Notes under the pieces: generated by a model | The model's input: the letters and a program-made list of their open reading frames with translations, nothing else | Told to the model about the DNA's origin: nothing | The model's database searches: none | Made by a program: the position numbers and the translations under genes | Shown here: positions 1-6,199 of the stretch, piece by piece | How the letters are laid out: every line of letters starts with the position of its first letter | How positions within the stretch are numbered: the first letter of the stretch is position 1 | DNA from: Oscillospiraceae bacterium | Lineage (GTDB): Bacteria > Bacillota > Clostridia > Oscillospirales > Ruminococcaceae | DNA: 6,247 bases | Direction of reading: 5' to 3' | Assembly (NCBI GenBank): GCA_900765125.1 | Contig: CAAFQL010000306.1 | Location: 1 to 6,247, forward strand

Positions 1-107
1 CCTGTAAGGATGACGGCAGTGTAAATACTGATGATATCAACATTGATGACCTTATCTCTCTTGAGAAATACCTCGTTGACCTTATTCCTTCACTTCCGGA
101 GAAGTAA
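1..107 (+). CDS. C-terminal end of a protein with a dockerin-like tail (5' partial)
   Basis: An open frame enters from the left edge (first full codon at base 3) and stops with TAA at 105-107, leaving 34 residues. The tail contains DDGSVNTDDINIDD followed by LISLEKYLV and ends in PSLPEK. The DDGxVN calcium-loop pattern followed by an L..L.KYL helix resembles a dockerin type I repeat. In that family the repeat sits at the C-terminus of secreted glycoside hydrolases and related proteins and docks onto cohesins. The loop is a few residues longer than the usual form, and only one repeat is visible, so the assignment is tentative. The catalytic or main domain lies outside the window. A strong terminator begins about 24 bp after the stop, so this is the last gene of its transcript. 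The reading frame itself is more secure than the dockerin label. Confidence 0.6.
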   Translation, partial: CKDDGSVNTDDINIDDLISLEKYLVDLIPSLPEK

Positions 108-131
108 GAATAAATAACAGCATAACAAAAT

Positions 132-170
132 AAAAATCTGCACAGCAAAAAAACGCTGTGCAGATTTTTT
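132..170 (+). terminator. Rho-independent terminator after the dockerin-like gene
   Basis: A perfect 15-bp stem pairs 132-146 with 155-169 around an 8-nt loop (147-154), and the T-run covers 165-170. The GC-rich core is ctgcacagc/gctgtgcag. The A-tract at the left foot means that it could also stop minus-strand transcription. Confidence 0.9.
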
Positions 171-187
171 GTTGAAAGTGCGGAAGA

Positions 188-228
188 ACGTATAAAAGCC
201 TGTCCATATGAGACAGGCTTTTATACGT
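188..228 (-). terminator. Rho-independent terminator of the acyltransferase gene
   Basis: A perfect 17-bp stem pairs 188-204 with 212-228 around a 7-nt loop. On the minus strand the gcctgtc/gacaggc core is followed at once by TTTTAT, and the hairpin starts 4 nt after the stop codon of the minus-strand gene ending at 233. The flanks are symmetric, so it may act in both directions. It stands back to back with the terminator at 132-170. Confidence 0.85.
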
Positions 229-232
229 AATA

Positions 233-898
233 TTACTTTTTAGAAATAATAATTGCAGCTGTTTTATAAATACTTTCCTCAGGAACTACTCCTCTTACAG
301 CAGAAAGAGGATAGATATTTGAATTTGGACATATAATAGTACCGGGATTAAGTACGCTGTTGCATCCAACTTCTACATGATCTCCCAGCATCGCCCCCAT
401 TTTTTTAAGACCTGTTTCAATAATCTCGTCTTTATTGTGGATAACAACAGGAGTTTTGTCAGACTTTACATTTGATGTGATAGAACCAGCCCCCATATGC
501 GACTTATAGCCGAGAATACTGTCACCTACATAGTTATAGTGGGGTGTTTGAACGTTATCAAAAAGAATTACGTTTTTCAATTCAACGGAGTTTCCAACAA
601 CACAGTTTTCGCCGATGAGAGCACTTCCTCTAATAAATGCACAATGACGAACTTCTGTGTATGCACCAATAATACAAGGTGCTCCAATAAATGCAGTGGG
701 GAATACTGTAGCCTTTTTATGTATCCATATATTTTCAGCTGGATTAGCATATTCATCAGGTGAAAGTGTCTTTCCCAGTTCAATAATCATATTGCTGATT
801 CCGGAAAGTGCTTCCCAAGGGTATGTAAACTGTTTCAGATAACTGTCTGCAATAGTATGTTCAAGTGAATACATACTTGATATGGTAATATTATTCAT
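233..898 (-). CDS. Stand-alone GlmU-like left-handed beta-helix acyltransferase
   Basis: The 221-residue product has a short helical N-terminus (about 1-55) followed by hexapeptide repeats of a left-handed beta-helix (about 57-206). By-eye alignment to the acetyltransferase half of E. coli GlmU matches SVELK, HYNYVGD and MGAGSITSN. Residues R90, K108, H120, Y123 and N143 fall at GlmU R333, K351, H363 (catalytic), Y366 and N386, while H134 replaces N377. The uridyltransferase domain of full GlmU is absent, although relatives are often labelled UDP-N-acetylglucosamine pyrophosphorylase. Inferred role: acyl transfer to an amino-sugar phosphate or nucleotide sugar in the cytoplasm; the substrate is unknown. 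An in-frame TTG lies two codons upstream at 904, but it abuts the AAGGAG sequence, whereas ATG 898 is 6 nt from it, so ATG is chosen. The gene has its own promoter and terminator. Confidence 0.85.
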   Translation of the reverse strand: MNNITISSMYSLEHTIADSYLKQFTYPWEALSGISNMIIELGKTLSPDEYANPAENIWIHKKATVFPTAFIGAPCIIGAYTEVRHCAFIRGSALIGENCVVGNSVELKNVILFDNVQTPHYNYVGDSILGYKSHMGAGSITSNVKSDKTPVVIHNKDEIIETGLKKMGAMLGDHVEVGCNSVLNPGTIICPNSNIYPLSAVRGVVPEESIYKTAAIIISKK

Positions 899-904
899 AT
901 GCAA

Positions 905-910
905 CTCCTT
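905..910 (-). promoter_or_regulatory. Ribosome binding site that sets the acyltransferase start
   Basis: AAGGAG on the minus strand ends 6 nt before the ATG at 898 and directly abuts the in-frame TTG at 904. The spacing favours the ATG, giving 221 residues instead of 223. Confidence 0.85.
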
Positions 911-949
911 ATTTTAATCAAATTTATAGGTGTGATTTTTACATAATGT

Positions 950-978
950 ATGATACCATGTTTTTAATTATTTGTCAA
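950..978 (-). promoter_or_regulatory. Sigma-70-type promoter of the acyltransferase gene
   Basis: On the minus strand a perfect -35 TTGACA (973-978) is followed by a 17-nt spacer and a -10 TATCAT (950-955). Transcription would begin near 943, giving a leader of about 45 nt. The promoter lies after the phosphorylase terminator, so the gene is probably transcribed independently of it. Confidence 0.8.
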
Positions 979-1001
979 GCATATGTGAACATATGAGAAT
1001 G

Positions 1002-1042
1002 CTGAAAAGAACCACCGAGTAATATCCAGTGGTTCTTTTCAG
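1002..1042 (-). terminator. Terminator of the glycogen phosphorylase gene
   Basis: A perfect 14-bp stem (1002-1015 with 1029-1042) encloses a 13-nt loop, about 45 nt after the phosphorylase stop. The U-rich part (TTCTTTT) lies inside the 3' arm rather than beyond it, which makes it a weaker terminator than the two at the left end. It could work on both strands. Confidence 0.65.
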
Positions 1043-1087
1043 TTTGTGAAAGGGAAAATTTCTATGAAAAAATGTTAAACTTGTATT

Positions 1088-3346
1088 TTACTTGCCAAGG
1101 TGCCAGATGTCTCTGTCATACTCAGCAATGGTTCTGTCGGAAGAGAAGTAACCTGCTTGACTAATGTTTATGAGCATTTTTTTAGCCCATTCAATTCTGT
1201 TTTCATATTCTTTGAACGCAAGTTCTTTCTTTTCAATATAATCTTCAAAGTCCGGAAATGTCATGAACCAGTCTTTGGAGATAAGTTCATTTTTAAGTCG
1301 TTTCAGATGCTCTTCACTGCCAACAGCAAGGAGTTTCTCACCAGTAATGAAATCGACAGCGGCCTTGATATTTTCATTCTTTTCATAGTAAGAAGATGCA
1401 TCATAGCTTGCATCCGCATAACGCTTTACAACTGTTTCACTTGAATCACCAAAAATATAAATATTATCGTCACCAACAAGTTCATGGATCTCAACGTTTG
1501 CACCGTCCTCTGTACCAAGAGTAACAGCACCATTCAGCATGAACTTCATATTTCCTGTACCGGAAGCTTCCTTAGAAGCCAATGAGATCTGTTCAGATAT
1601 ATCACAGGCAGGAATCAAGTGTTCAGCATTTGTAACGTTGTAGTTTTCAACCATAATAACTTTGAGATATGGACTTACCTCTGGGTCATTGTTAATAACT
1701 TCTTGCAAGCAGAGTATCAGGTGAATAATATCCTGTGCGATTACATAAGCAGGTGCAGCCTTTGCACCGAAAATAGCTGTTATAGGCGTAGAAGGCTTCT
1801 TTCCAGCCTTTATTTCGAGATACTTATGAATAATATAAAGTGCATTGAGCTGCTGACGCTTGTATTCATGCAGTCTCTTTATCTGAATATCAAAAATAGA
1901 ATCAGGATTAATCTCCAGATTCTGTGTACGCTTGAGATAACTGCACAGATCTTTTTTGCAGTTTGCCTTTATATCAAGAAGCTTTTTCAGAACCTTTTCG
2001 TCATCTTTAAATTCAGCAAGCTTTTTAAGTTCATCGGCATCTTTCTTGAAACCGTCTTCGATAAGAGATGCGATAAAATCTGTAAGCTCAGGATTGCAGT
2101 GAAGCAGCCACCTGCGGAATGTTATACCGTTGGTCTTGTTGTTGAACTTATCAGGATAAACCTTATAAAAATCAGCAAGTTCAGTTTCCTTCAGAATATC
2201 AGTGTGCAAAGATGCAACGCCATTTACACTGTAGGAATAGTGAATGCATATGTGTGCCATATGAACACGATCGTTTTTATCGATTATTGCAAGCTTTTCA
2301 CCGTCAAACTTTCTGCGAACCTTGTCGTCCAGAATCTCAATGATAGGAACAATCTGAGGAACAGCTTTTTTAAGGTAAGCAACAGGCCACTTTTCCAGAG
2401 CCTCTGCAAGTATCGTATGATTAGTGTAAGCACAAGTGCGGCTGACAATATTAATAGCGTCATCAATTTCTATTCCACGCTCGCAGAGAAGTCTTATAAG
2501 TTCAGGAATAACCATTGTAGGGTGTGTATCATTTATCTGAATAGCTGCATAGTCAGGCAAGTCGTAAAGATTAGAACCTCTTGAAACACACTCATCAAGA
2601 ATAAGCTGAGCACCGCTGCTTACCATGAAATACTGCTGGTATACACGAAGAAGTCTGCCTGCATCGTCACTGTCATCAGGATAAAGGAAGAGCGTGAGAT
2701 TCTTCTCAATGTTCTCTTTATCAAAGTCAATACCATCTTCAACAATGGATTCATCAACTGTTTCTATGTCGAAAAGGTGAAGTTTATTTGTGAAGCTGTC
2801 ATAGCCTGTAACGTCAATATCATAGAGCCTTGATGTCACAGTGAGACCACGAAAGTCAACCTTATAAGTCTTATCAGTCTTTGTGAGCCATCCGTTTTCT
2901 TCGATCCATGGGTTAGGCTCCTCTGTCTGAAGATTTTTTTCAAACTTCTGCTTGAAAAGACCATAGTGATAATTAAGACCAATACCTGCACCGGAAAGAC
3001 CAAGAGTAGCTATAGAATCAAGAAAGCAGGCAGCCAGTCTGCCAAGTCCGCCGTTACCGAGAGATGGTTCTGGTTCAACCTCTTCGATTTTACAAATGTC
3101 CTTGCCGTTTTCTGCAAGAAGTGTTTTGACCTCGTCATAAAGACCGAGGTTTATAAGATTGTTGGAAAGTAATTTGCCGATAAGGAATTCAGCTGAGATG
3201 TAATAGATTTTTTTCTTGCTGACAGTAGCGGTCTTATTCTTGGCAGCAACCTTTACCATATCCAGCAGACCGTAATATATTTCTTTGTTTGAGCAGTCCT
3301 TTATAGACTTGCCGTATTTATCGTTCAGTATTTTCTGTAAATTCAT
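1088..3346 (-). CDS. glgP: Glycogen/maltodextrin phosphorylase (GT35)
   Basis: This enzyme uses phosphate to release glucose-1-phosphate from the non-reducing ends of alpha-1,4-glucans, with pyridoxal phosphate as cofactor, in the cytoplasm. The 752-residue protein is complete and shows family landmarks in order: SLGNGGLGRLAACFLDS (95-111), INDTHP (271-276), CAYTNHT (305-311), IKRLHEYKRQ (489-498, with phosphate-binding residues R491 and K496), and the cofactor signature EASGTGNMKFMLNG (593-606), whose K601 carries the cofactor. At 752 residues it is shorter than E. coli GlgP or the muscle enzyme and close to streptococcal-type maltodextrin phosphorylases. It lacks an extended regulatory N-terminus, so glycogen and maltodextrin as substrates cannot be told apart. 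ATG 3346 is preceded by AAAGGG with an 11-nt gap, a rather weak site. An AraC-type regulator is transcribed divergently. No frameshift or missing catalytic residue is seen. Confidence 0.96.
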   Translation of the reverse strand: MNLQKILNDKYGKSIKDCSNKEIYYGLLDMVKVAAKNKTATVSKKKIYYISAEFLIGKLLSNNLINLGLYDEVKTLLAENGKDICKIEEVEPEPSLGNGGLGRLAACFLDSIATLGLSGAGIGLNYHYGLFKQKFEKNLQTEEPNPWIEENGWLTKTDKTYKVDFRGLTVTSRLYDIDVTGYDSFTNKLHLFDIETVDESIVEDGIDFDKENIEKNLTLFLYPDDSDDAGRLLRVYQQYFMVSSGAQLILDECVSRGSNLYDLPDYAAIQINDTHPTMVIPELIRLLCERGIEIDDAINIVSRTCAYTNHTILAEALEKWPVAYLKKAVPQIVPIIEILDDKVRRKFDGEKLAIIDKNDRVHMAHICIHYSYSVNGVASLHTDILKETELADFYKVYPDKFNNKTNGITFRRWLLHCNPELTDFIASLIEDGFKKDADELKKLAEFKDDEKVLKKLLDIKANCKKDLCSYLKRTQNLEINPDSIFDIQIKRLHEYKRQQLNALYIIHKYLEIKAGKKPSTPITAIFGAKAAPAYVIAQDIIHLILCLQEVINNDPEVSPYLKVIMVENYNVTNAEHLIPACDISEQISLASKEASGTGNMKFMLNGAVTLGTEDGANVEIHELVGDDNIYIFGDSSETVVKRYADASYDASSYYEKNENIKAAVDFITGEKLLAVGSEEHLKRLKNELISKDWFMTFPDFEDYIEKKELAFKEYENRIEWAKKMLINISQAGYFSSDRTIAEYDRDIWHLGK

Positions 3347-3395
3347 ATCAAATTTATCCCTTTCTGTTTTTTGTTTATAAATATTTGTTGCTATT

Positions 3396-3401
3396 ATTAT
3401 A
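3396..3401 (-). promoter_or_regulatory. Possible -10 box for the phosphorylase gene
   Basis: TATAAT on the minus strand lies about 50 nt upstream of the phosphorylase start. No good -35 hexamer sits 16-18 nt upstream of it (AAGAAT at 17 nt), so if real the promoter may need an activator. The divergent AraC-type protein would be a natural candidate. The surrounding DNA is very AT-rich, so chance matches are easy. Confidence 0.4.
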
Positions 3402-3487
3402 CTCTTTTTTAGCGAATAATTCTTGTAAAATACAGTCTTTTATTTGTACGATACTATTATTTTTTGAAATGATTTATCATATTATGG

Positions 3488-3516
3488 TTGAAATATGACG
3501 TCAGGTGTAATATAAT
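3488..3516 (+). promoter_or_regulatory. Promoter of the AraC-type regulator
   Basis: TTGAAA (3488-3493), a 17-nt spacer and a perfect TATAAT (3511-3516) lie 38-66 nt upstream of the regulator ATG. The spacer contains the perfect palindrome TGACGTCA (3496-3503). A 7-bp inverted repeat TCATATT/AATATGA (3477-3483 and 3492-3498) overlaps the -35 box, so a repressor bound here could block the promoter. Confidence 0.75.
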
Positions 3517-3553
3517 ATAAAATAATAGATGCGTAAGACAGTGAGGAATTAAA

Positions 3554-4429
3554 ATGAATTCTATAAAATATGAAAATTATCATGAAAATAAATCTCATAC
3601 AATGCCTGATTTTCCCTATAATACTTATCTTTGTTCAATACCTCTTGATTTCCCGGAAGTTGCAACTCATTGGCATAGCGAAGCAGAACTTATTGTTATA
3701 AAAAAGGGGAATGGTATAGTAGAGGTAGATCTTAAAGCATATGAGGCAGAAGCTGGTAATATGTTTCTTATACTTCCCGGACAACTTCATTCAATAAGAC
3801 AGAAAAATTACTGCATTATGGAATATGAGAATATTATTTTTGAACCTTCGATAGTGGGTGTAAGTGAAGAGGATCTATGCAGTGATCTTTTATCGCCATT
3901 GTTTGAGGGAAGTTTATCTTATAGCGTGAAAATTGATAATGGTTTGGCATATTATGAAAAAGCAGCGGAGTGTATTGAAAAAATAGACAAGCTGTGCAGT
4001 GAAAAGGCATATGGCTATCAGCTGGGGGTCAAGGGTAATCTGATTGAATTTTTTTATCTTATCGTCAGCAATCATACGGGAGCTTCATCAACTGTTCGTC
4101 AGGAACGTTCCATTGAAAAAGTCAAACTGATACTTTCATATATAAGTGAAAATTATGCACAAAAGATCACAATAGACGAAGCTGCGGCAGTCTGTTATTA
4201 CAGCAGTTCTCATTTTATGAAATTTTTCAAGGAAGTGATGGGGGAAGGATTCATTCAATATCTTAATAATTATCGTCTCAGGATAGCAGCACAGTTACTT
4301 GTTGCTACTGATGACAGTATTATTATTGTTGCAGAAAAAACGGGTTTTGAAAACCTTTCTTATTTTAATCGATGCTTTAAGAAACGTTTCGGCGTAACTC
4401 CAGGTCAATATCGAAACGGTATAAGATAA
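3554..4429 (+). CDS. AraC-family transcriptional regulator with cupin sensor domain
   Basis: This 291-residue protein has the standard AraC/XylS layout. The N-terminal cupin (about 20-100) carries HWHSEAEL with H39, H41, E45 and G52, then G68, PG (75-76) and H79, matching the cupin motif pattern. These residues may bind a metal or sugar ligand. The C-terminal DNA-binding domain (about 186-288) has two helix-turn-helix units: KITIDEAAAVCYYSSSHF (204-221) and IIIVAEKTGFENLSYFNRCF (256-275), followed by the family end motif RFGVTPGQYR (278-287). GAGG at 3543-3546 lies 7 nt from the ATG. It is divergent to the glycogen phosphorylase gene, so control of that gene, itself, or both by a sugar signal is plausible. 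The ligand and targets cannot be read from the sequence. It converges with the recombinase gene to its right. Confidence 0.93.
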   Translation: MNSIKYENYHENKSHTMPDFPYNTYLCSIPLDFPEVATHWHSEAELIVIKKGNGIVEVDLKAYEAEAGNMFLILPGQLHSIRQKNYCIMEYENIIFEPSIVGVSEEDLCSDLLSPLFEGSLSYSVKIDNGLAYYEKAAECIEKIDKLCSEKAYGYQLGVKGNLIEFFYLIVSNHTGASSTVRQERSIEKVKLILSYISENYAQKITIDEAAAVCYYSSSHFMKFFKEVMGEGFIQYLNNYRLRIAAQLLVATDDSIIIVAEKTGFENLSYFNRCFKKRFGVTPGQYRNGIR

Positions 4430-4453
4430 TTCAGTCGTTATATTTTTTTCTTA

Positions 4454-4474
4454 GTGCAGAGAGTGCACGTTTTT
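4454..4474 (+). terminator. Weak candidate terminator of the regulator gene
   Basis: A short 5-bp stem GTGCA/TGCAC (4454-4458 with 4464-4468) and 5-nt loop are followed by GTTTTT (4469-4474), about 25 nt after the regulator stop. The stem is short for a terminator. An alternative pairing of CACG (4466-4469) with CGTG (4480-4483) is possible. The 73-bp gap between the two convergent genes has no better hairpin. Confidence 0.35.
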
Positions 4475-4502
4475 CAAGACGTGAGACGTAGTATAGGAAT
4501 TA

Positions 4503-6098
4503 TTATAAACGATCGGCTATTTTTAGTTCCGGAAACTTGAAGTGAATATCAAGCTCCTTATTTTCGGATAATTCAATCTTTTCGATAAGACTGACAAACA
4601 GCTCACGGGTATAATCTTCGGAGTCAATAAACCTTTTTACTAACTCTTTGATTTTTTCCTCGTTAATGGATGGACTGTCTTTTTTGTTGTTTTCAAGCTC
4701 TGTCAGCTTGTCTCGGGCAACTGCTTCTTCCTCCTTAAGCTTAGCATAAATTCGCTGGAATGTTTGATTATCAATGTTCCCAGACAGTTTATCATCGTAA
4801 GCATTGTCAATCTTCATGTGAATAGATTCCATCTTAGTTTTCAGAGCTGTGATATCTCTGCCTTGTTTGCGCAGTTCAGCTTGAAGCTGCTTCTGTGCTT
4901 TTTCGGTAAGTTTTTCTGTATCAAGACAATCCAGATAATTCTTACATATTCTGCGGACTTCACTTACAACTGCGTCAGATACATCCTCGACCCTTACGCA
5001 ATGGCAAGTACACTCGTGATACTGCGTAAACCTTTGGTAAGTCCTGCATATGAAATACAGTATAGGTTTTCCGCCAGACAGAGTTCTTTTGATAGTCGCA
5101 AGAGGGTAACCGCATTCCTTGCAGAAGACAATCCCTTTTAATGGGAAATCATAAGTTCGGTGTCTTGTATGTGTTCTGCTCCTTATGAGTTCTCCTACCT
5201 TTTGAAAAGTTTCCTTATCAATAATGGCTTCGTGCGTGTTTTCTACGACAATCCATTCTTCACGGGGCATTTTTATTAGCTTTTTGGATTTGTAGCTTGC
5301 TTTTTTCACTCGTCCTTGAACCATATTCCCTATGTAAACCTCATTCTGAAGCATTTCACTGATGCGTTCAGAACTCCATTTACCTGAGAATGGTGCTTTC
5401 TTCTTCAATCGTATCTTTGCATACTGCGCCGGTGTAGGAATGTTTTCCTCTGTCAGAGTTACTGCTATCTGACGGCAAGACATTCCGTCAATTGCCAGCT
5501 TGAAAATGTGTCTTACAATTTCAGCGGCATACTCATCAATGATAATTGCGTTTTTATTCGCAGGTGATTTTTTATAACCGTACGGAGCTTTTCCACCGAT
5601 AAAAAGTCCCTGTTTTTGCTTTTTACGCTTTACGCTTAAAACTTTCTTCGATATGTCTTTTGCATACATATCATTAAAGAGTCCTTTGAAAGGCGTAATA
5701 TCGTCGTTGTAGCTTTCTGAGAACGTATCAATTTCATCAAGCAGGGAAATGTATCGAACATTGTTCTCAGGGAAAAATACTTCAAGAAAGCGACCAGTAT
5801 CAATATAGTTACGGCTTAATCTTGAAAGGTCTTTTGTAATGACCATATTTATTTTCTTTTTGATAATGTCATTTATCATACGTTCAAGATTAGGTCTTTC
5901 CGATGTAGTGCCTGAGATACCATCGTCAATGTATGTTTCGCATATATTGACACCTTGCTTTTCTGCATAGTCTGTAATAAGAGCTATTTGATTTTTAATA
6001 CTCTCTGAATCATCTCCTGTCTTATTATCGTCTTCTTTTGAAAGACGGGCATAAATTGCGGCTTTGTATTTATGTGGGTTGTCAATTACAGGATACAT
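4503..6098 (-). CDS. Large serine recombinase (TndX/TnpX type)
   Basis: This site-specific recombinase would integrate and excise a mobile element through a phosphoserine DNA link. From ATG 6098 it has 531 residues, close to TndX of Tn5397. The resolvase catalytic domain (about 11-155) has YARLS with catalytic S20 and R18, DDGISGTTSERPN (58-70) and KDLSRLSRNY (89-98). A recombinase domain follows (GGKAPYGY at 168-175, to about 300). Next comes a zinc ribbon with C326, C329, C351 and C363, then a charged coiled coil (about 397-470). An in-frame ATG at 6125 would add nine residues, but GAAGGAGG (6106-6113) lies 7 nt before ATG 6098, and the predicted transcript begins near 6130, so the internal ATG is chosen. 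Its 3' end faces the chromosomal genes, which is typical of an element end. No catalytic residue is missing, so it may be active. Confidence 0.93.
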   Translation of the reverse strand: MYPVIDNPHKYKAAIYARLSKEDDNKTGDDSESIKNQIALITDYAEKQGVNICETYIDDGISGTTSERPNLERMINDIIKKKINMVITKDLSRLSRNYIDTGRFLEVFFPENNVRYISLLDEIDTFSESYNDDITPFKGLFNDMYAKDISKKVLSVKRKKQKQGLFIGGKAPYGYKKSPANKNAIIIDEYAAEIVRHIFKLAIDGMSCRQIAVTLTEENIPTPAQYAKIRLKKKAPFSGKWSSERISEMLQNEVYIGNMVQGRVKKASYKSKKLIKMPREEWIVVENTHEAIIDKETFQKVGELIRSRTHTRHRTYDFPLKGIVFCKECGYPLATIKRTLSGGKPILYFICRTYQRFTQYHECTCHCVRVEDVSDAVVSEVRRICKNYLDCLDTEKLTEKAQKQLQAELRKQGRDITALKTKMESIHMKIDNAYDDKLSGNIDNQTFQRIYAKLKEEEAVARDKLTELENNKKDSPSINEEKIKELVKRFIDSEDYTRELFVSLIEKIELSENKELDIHFKFPELKIADRL

Positions 6099-6181
6099 AA
6101 CAATTCCTCCTTCATCAGCAACCATTCATTTTTTATATTATAAGCCCTTTTGGGTGATGAAGTCAACTGTTTGATGAACAT
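6086..6181 (-). CDS. Possible 31-residue leader ORF overlapping the recombinase start
   Basis: ATG 6181 opens 31 codons ending in TAA at 6086-6088, overlapping the recombinase start by 13 bp. An AAGGAGG (6192-6198) lies upstream, but 10 nt from the ATG, longer than usual. The product starts MFIKQLTSSPKRAYN, is basic near its N-terminus and matches no family I recognise. If translated, it could couple translation to the recombinase, whose ribosome binding site lies within it. The recombinase promoter also lies within this ORF, so a transcript starting there would not include its start codon. It may be only a chance frame. Confidence 0.3.
   Translation of the reverse strand: MFIKQLTSSPKRAYNIKNEWLLMKEELLCIL
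6106..6113 (-). promoter_or_regulatory. Ribosome binding site that sets the recombinase start
   Basis: GAAGGAGG on the minus strand sits 7 nt before the ATG at 6098. It lies inside the longer frame that would begin at 6125, for which there is no comparably placed site. It also lies inside a 31-codon ORF in another frame. Confidence 0.85.
6137..6166 (-). promoter_or_regulatory. Promoter of the serine recombinase gene
   Basis: TTGACT (6161-6166), an 18-nt spacer and a perfect TATAAT (6137-6142) on the minus strand predict a start near 6130 and a leader of about 30 nt to ATG 6098. The promoter falls inside the short ORF 6086-6181. Confidence 0.65.
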
Positions 6182-6199
6182 AACTTCTCAACCTCCTTT

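Noticed and set aside
497..842. Open frames on both strands overlapping the acyltransferase gene
   Set aside because: The acyltransferase frame has motif support across its length; the others show composition typical of shadow frames.
980..995. Two CATATG hexamers spaced 10 bp apart just upstream of the acyltransferase promoter, considered as an operator
   Set aside because: CATATG recurs elsewhere in the window, including twice within phosphorylase coding sequence at 2247-2252 and 2258-2263, so the pair is weak evidence.
1619..2584. A long plus-strand open frame antisense to the phosphorylase gene
   Set aside because: It lies wholly within the highly conserved phosphorylase coding region, its translation is rich in Cys, Phe, Ile and Asn with no recognisable domain, and it looks like a reverse-frame shadow.
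3347..3553. A riboswitch or structured RNA in the divergent intergenic region
   Set aside because: The region is AT-rich with short repeats, but no conserved RNA core or strong hairpin was seen.
4764..5141. A plus-strand open frame antisense to the recombinase gene
   Set aside because: It is contained in a well-supported recombinase gene, has no domain I recognise, and no evident ribosome binding site.
6099..6125. Start of the recombinase at the upstream ATG 6125
   Set aside because: It would lie about 5 nt from the predicted transcript start and lacks a well-placed ribosome binding site, while ATG 6098 has GAAGGAGG at 7 nt.
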